Positions 7,161-10,312 of a DNA stretch of 10,312 nucleotides are shown in pieces. A program made the position numbers and the translations under genes. Each line of letters opens with the position of its first letter. Positions within the stretch are counted from its first letter, which is position 1. This DNA is from Hyphomonas sp. (GTDB lineage: Bacteria > Pseudomonadota > Alphaproteobacteria > Caulobacterales > Hyphomonadaceae): contig JANSXJ010000104.1 in the NCBI GenBank assembly GCA_024743015.1, positions 1 through 10,312 of the forward strand. The letters are read 5' to 3'. A model generated the notes under the pieces. It saw nothing but the letters and a program-made list of their open reading frames with translations. It did no database searches and was not told the DNA's origin.

Positions 7161-8024
7161 TTGGGAAACAAGGTTTTGAGCCCGCCAGCATCGGTAGAAG
7201 AGCTTCGAGAGAGAATTCTGGAAGAATACGATTCTCTCAGCAAGGTTTTACGCCACATCGCGCAATATGTCCTCGACGAGCAAAGCGCCGTCGCGTTTGA
7301 AACGCTAGCTGTCCTGTCTGAGCGCATGGATGTTCACCCTTCAGCTATCGTGCGTTTTGCTAAGCATCTAGGGTTTAAGGGCGCGAGCCCTATGCAGAAG
7401 CTGTTGCGCGAAAACCTGTTGTTCGGTGGGCACTCGTTGGGTTACGCGGAACGCGTTCGACATTTCAAAGAAAGTGCAGAGAACAAACAAATCGCTTCTT
7501 CGGACCAGGTGTTGACCGATTTTGTGGAGGGCAATGTGCTCGCACTGGAGCATTTAGACCAATCCATAGATCGCAAAGATTTTGAGCGCGCGATCGACAT
7601 GATTACTCGTGCGAACACGGTTTATGTTTCTGGATTTCGTCGCTCGTTTCCGGTCGCCGCCTATCTGGCTTACTCACTGCACCAAGTCAACAAGGCGACT
7701 ATATTTGTCGACAACGTTGGAGGAATGGCGCGGCAGCAGATTCACGGCATGACGGAAAATGACTTGTTACTGGTGACAAGCTATCAACCATATGCCGAAG
7801 AGGCTCTGTTCCTGGTCACCACCGCGATGGAGCGCCAGTGTAATATCTTGGCGATCAGCGATAGTCTTGTCAGTCCGGTGGCGAAGCCAGCGGATTTGGT
7901 ATTACAGGTTCAAGAGGCAGAAACCAGGAAGTTTCGATCTCTCTCGGCTTCCATGTGTCTAGCTCAGTCTCTAGTGATCGCATACGCGTTTGCATACGCC
8001 GAACAAACCGAGAAGAATGCGTAA
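7161..8024 (+). CDS. iolR: RpiR-family transcriptional regulator of inositol catabolism
   Basis: A 287-residue regulator with the normal RpiR layout and length. An N-terminal helix-turn-helix domain (about 12-88) includes FETLAVLSERMDVHPSAIVR (46-65) and FAKHLGFKG (66-74). A C-terminal SIS sugar-phosphate-binding domain spans about 140-270, with VYVSGFRRSF (154-163) and DLLLVTSYQPYAEEA (201-215). In alphaproteobacteria, RpiR-type IolR proteins typically repress iol genes until an inositol-derived phosphorylated intermediate binds the SIS domain. The identity as IolR rests mainly on its place between iolG and iolC. It starts with TTG after a strong ribosome site, which may keep its level low. 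Palindromes in its own upstream region suggest autoregulation. The 114-base AT-rich gap to iolC argues for a separate iolC promoter. Confidence 0.88.
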   Translation: MGNKVLSPPASVEELRERILEEYDSLSKVLRHIAQYVLDEQSAVAFETLAVLSERMDVHPSAIVRFAKHLGFKGASPMQKLLRENLLFGGHSLGYAERVRHFKESAENKQIASSDQVLTDFVEGNVLALEHLDQSIDRKDFERAIDMITRANTVYVSGFRRSFPVAAYLAYSLHQVNKATIFVDNVGGMARQQIHGMTENDLLLVTSYQPYAEEALFLVTTAMERQCNILAISDSLVSPVAKPADLVLQVQEAETRKFRSLSASMCLAQSLVIAYAFAYAEQTEKNA

Positions 8025-8138
8025 ATTGCCGCGATGTTCGCCATGAAAATGAAATAGTATTTGCAAAAATTGTAAAAATAGAATATCCATTTTGCATCAA
8101 GGCGGTTACGCTGTATCTGCTAGCTGAGGGAATGCAAA
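8025..8138 (+). promoter_or_regulatory. iolC upstream region with candidate operator
   Basis: This 114-base gap after iolR is much more A/T-rich than the genes on either side. It contains TTTGCAA (8060-8066), AAAAATTGTAAAA (8065-8077, 12 of 13 matches to the phytase/receptor element) and an inverted repeat TGCAAAA (8062-8068) / TTTTGCA (8090-8096). No terminator follows iolR, so read-through is possible, but the layout fits a regulated iolC promoter. The iolC ribosome site GAGGGA is at 8126-8131. Confidence 0.45.
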
Positions 8139-10073
8139 ATGACATCATCGACGCCAGATTTGGATCTCATAACAATTGGAAGATCGTCGATTGATTTGTA
8201 CGGCGAGCAAACCGGCGGGCGACTGGAGGATATGCGGTCGTTTGCAAAATATGTCGGCGGGAGTCCGACAAACACTGCTGTTGGCGCGGCGCGGTTGGGG
8301 TTGAGCGCTGGCTTGCTCACTCGCGTGGGGGCGGATCACTTTGGTCGCTTCATCAAAGAGCAGCTGGAGCGAGAGGGCGTCGACACGACTGGCGTCATAA
8401 CCGATCAAGACCGCCTTACATCTCTAGTTTTTCTGGGGGTCAAAGACCCAGATACTTTTCCACTCATATTTTATCGGGAGAATTGTGCTGACTCTGCGAT
8501 GAACGAATCGGACGTGGATGAAGATTGGATTCGGTCCGCTGCATCGGTGCTTGTTAACGGAACTCACCTGTCGCAACCCCATCTGTTCAACGCATCAATG
8601 AAGGCGTGCCAGATAGCTAAAGCCGCAGGCCGAAAAGTGATTTTCGATATCGATTATCGCCCGGTTCTATGGGGGCTGACCAGTCGAGATATGGGTGAGA
8701 ACCGGTTCGTGGAAAGTCGGCAAGTGACCTCAAAGTTGCAGGAGATTTTGCCGCTTTGCGACTTGATCGTTGGAACCGAGGAAGAATTTCACATTCTGGG
8801 TGGTGACACCGACACGTTTGACGCGTTGCAATGCGTTCGGGCCAAGAGTGACGCCTTGCTTGTCTGTAAGAGGGGTCCGGATGGCTGCGTAGTGTTTCCA
8901 GGACCGATTCCGCAAAATATTGATCAGGGCATAAGTGGGCCTGGCTTTGAGGTGGAGGTCTTCAATGTTCTCGGGGCGGGTGACTCGTTCATGTCAGGTT
9001 TCCTGCGCGGGTGGTTGCGAGATGAGCCTCTTGAGAAGTGCTGCGAGTTCGCCAATGCCTGCGGCGCTATCGTTGTTTCGCGGCACGGGTGTGCGCCGGC
9101 TATTCCAACCTGGGAAGAGTTGCAGTCGTTCTTGAGTGCGCGAGATCGTCCGTTCAGACTTCGCGATGATGAGCAGTTAGAGCATCTTCACGCGGCGACG
9201 ACCAGAGCATCTCAATATGATCAACTAACCGTGCTCGCGGTTGATCACCGTAGTCAACTAGAGGATATGTGCGAAAAGCTCGGTGCAGATATTTCTCGCG
9301 TTCCGGAGTTTAAATCGCTCGTTCTGAAGGCTGTGGATCGGGTGGCTGGTGGTGCATCCTCATTTGGCGTTCTTCTAGATGGTCGATTCGGAATGCGTGC
9401 GCTTGAGGCCGCGGCCGACCATCCATATTGGATTGGTCGTCCGATTGAATTCCCCGGGTCGCGTCCACTGCGGTTTGAGTGCTCGCCCGATGTTGGTTCC
9501 GAACTCGCCACTTGGCCGAGCAATCATGTGGTAAAGTGCTTAGTTTTCTATCACCCTCAGGATGATGAGGCGTTGCGCGAGAGACAAGAGCAGCAGCTCC
9601 TCACTCTTCAGGACGCTTGTCGTAAAACTGGTCATGAATTCCTGCTCGAAGTGATCCTTTCGAAGCATGGTGATGTGGGTGAGGCAACCGTGGCCGAAGT
9701 GCTGCAGCGAATGTACGATATTGGCCTGAAGCCGGATTGGTGGAAGCTGGAACCCGACGCGAGAGCGCAGTCATGGCGGCAAGTAGAGGCAGTCATAGAG
9801 CGCAATGATCCTCACTGTCGGGGTGTCGTTCTATTGGGGCTCGCTGCTCCGGAGGACGAAATCGTAAAGTCTTTTGAAGCTGTTGGCGAGTTTGACACGG
9901 TCAAAGGGTTTGCGGTGGGGCGAACGATTTTTGCTGATGTTGCGGAGCAATGGCTCGATCAAAAGATCGACGACGAGGGAGCAATTGAGCGGTTGGCGAG
10001 TAAGTTTGGTGCCCTGGTGGATGCCTGGAACCAGGTTAAGCTCGGTCAAAAGGCATTGGAAGAGGTGGTGTAA
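8139..10073 (+). CDS. iolC: 5-dehydro-2-deoxygluconokinase fused to an aldolase-like domain
   Basis: A 644-residue cytoplasmic fusion protein. Residues 1-335 are a PfkB-family kinase, IolC, which phosphorylates 5-dehydro-2-deoxygluconate. Visible motifs are ITIGRSSIDLYGEQ (11-24), YVGGSPTNTAVGAARLG (38-54), RVGADHFG (62-69) and the catalytic loop NVLGAGDSFMSGF (276-288) with Asp282 as the expected base. Residues about 345-644 are a DUF2090 domain with AVDHRSQLEDM (367-377), VLLDGRFG (411-418) and WWKLEPD (534-540). Such fusions are often named bifunctional kinase / 5-dehydro-2-deoxyphosphogluconate aldolase, the second activity replacing IolJ. Lys536 in WWKLEPD resembles the Schiff-base lysine context of LacD-type class I aldolases, but that role is my inference. 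Bacillus IolC lacks this extension. GAGGGA lies 7 bases before the ATG. The stop codon overlaps the iolD start (TAATG), indicating translational coupling. Confidence 0.93.
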   Translation: MTSSTPDLDLITIGRSSIDLYGEQTGGRLEDMRSFAKYVGGSPTNTAVGAARLGLSAGLLTRVGADHFGRFIKEQLEREGVDTTGVITDQDRLTSLVFLGVKDPDTFPLIFYRENCADSAMNESDVDEDWIRSAASVLVNGTHLSQPHLFNASMKACQIAKAAGRKVIFDIDYRPVLWGLTSRDMGENRFVESRQVTSKLQEILPLCDLIVGTEEEFHILGGDTDTFDALQCVRAKSDALLVCKRGPDGCVVFPGPIPQNIDQGISGPGFEVEVFNVLGAGDSFMSGFLRGWLRDEPLEKCCEFANACGAIVVSRHGCAPAIPTWEELQSFLSARDRPFRLRDDEQLEHLHAATTRASQYDQLTVLAVDHRSQLEDMCEKLGADISRVPEFKSLVLKAVDRVAGGASSFGVLLDGRFGMRALEAAADHPYWIGRPIEFPGSRPLRFECSPDVGSELATWPSNHVVKCLVFYHPQDDEALRERQEQQLLTLQDACRKTGHEFLLEVILSKHGDVGEATVAEVLQRMYDIGLKPDWWKLEPDARAQSWRQVEAVIERNDPHCRGVVLLGLAAPEDEIVKSFEAVGEFDTVKGFAVGRTIFADVAEQWLDQKIDDEGAIERLASKFGALVDAWNQVKLGQKALEEVV

Positions 10074-10312
10074 TGGTTGCCACGGTAAAACTGACCGCGT
10101 CCCAAGCCATGATCCGGTGGCTGGTCAATCAGTATGTTGAGGAAGGTGATTGGATCGAACCCTATTTCGCGGGTTGTTGGGCAATTTTTGGTCACGGAAA
10201 CGTCGCTGCGCTCGGCGAGGCGTTGCACACGTATAAGGATCAGTTTCCGACTTATAGGGCTCACAATGAGCAGGCCATGGTTCATGCTGCGGTAGCGTAT
10301 GCGAAGCAGAAA
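10073..10312 (+). CDS. iolD: 3D-(3,5/4)-trihydroxycyclohexane-1,2-dione hydrolase, N-terminal part
   Basis: The first 80 codons of a thiamine-diphosphate-dependent enzyme of about 600 residues; the gene runs off the window. IolD opens the inositol-derived ring dione to give 5-deoxyglucuronate, the third step of the pathway. The visible part shows the family N-terminus: TASQAMIRWLVNQY (8-21), FAGCWAIFGHGNVAALGEAL (32-51) and TYRAHNEQAMVHAAVAYAKQ (60-79). Glu66 in HNEQ is at the position of the conserved glutamate that activates the cofactor. The ATG overlaps the last base of the iolC stop codon, and GAGG (10062-10065) inside iolC provides the ribosome site. It is cotranscribed with iolC, and further iol genes are expected downstream. 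Confidence 0.93.
   Translation, partial: MVATVKLTASQAMIRWLVNQYVEEGDWIEPYFAGCWAIFGHGNVAALGEALHTYKDQFPTYRAHNEQAMVHAAVAYAKQK

Noticed and set aside
7955..8194. 79-codon plus-strand frame across the iolR-iolC gap
   Set aside because: It overlaps the ends of both well-supported genes and covers AT-rich regulatory sequence; no motif seen.

Overview
The window looks like chromosomal DNA of a Gram-negative alphaproteobacterium, probably an aquatic one near Caulobacterales/Hyphomonadales or Sphingomonadales. This rests on the large outer-membrane receptor of the TonB-Xanth-Caul type, the RpiR-type IolR regulator, and a kinase-aldolase fusion form of IolC common in alphaproteobacteria. The exact taxon is inference. 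The first 39 bases are a pure C run and the last gene is cut by the window edge. The left end therefore probably lies at or near a contig end.

Layout: 1-39 is homopolymer C. Bases 40-939 are mostly gene-poor, with a possible gene tail (42-116), a plausible 42-residue single-pass membrane protein (582-710) and a strong terminator (892-918) for the next gene. On the minus strand, 940-3027 encodes a lipoprotein beta-propeller phytase with a degenerate extra N-terminal domain. A 290-base divergent intergenic region separates it from a plus-strand TonB-dependent receptor (3318-5876). That gene ends at a perfect hairpin terminator. iolG (inositol 2-dehydrogenase, minus, 5940-6917) converges on the same hairpin. 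A 243-base divergent region separates iolG from iolR (RpiR family, plus, 7161-8024, TTG start). After 114 AT-rich bases come iolC (5-dehydro-2-deoxygluconokinase fused to an aldolase-like DUF2090 domain, 8139-10073) and iolD (first 80 codons, 10073 to the edge). iolC and iolD overlap by one base.

Together the genes read as a phytate-to-central-metabolism locus. The surface or periplasmic phytase removes phosphates from phytate (inositol hexakisphosphate). The receptor probably brings phytate, lower inositol phosphates or inositol across the outer membrane. IolG oxidises myo-inositol, IolD opens the ring, and IolC phosphorylates and possibly cleaves the product. IolR presumably represses the set. 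All three intergenic regions carry a similar AT-rich element (AAAAATT, then C/G-TAAAA), which suggests that phytase/receptor and iol genes share one regulator. The inner-membrane transporter, a phosphatase for lower inositol phosphates, and iolB/E/A are not in the window; some may lie downstream of iolD.
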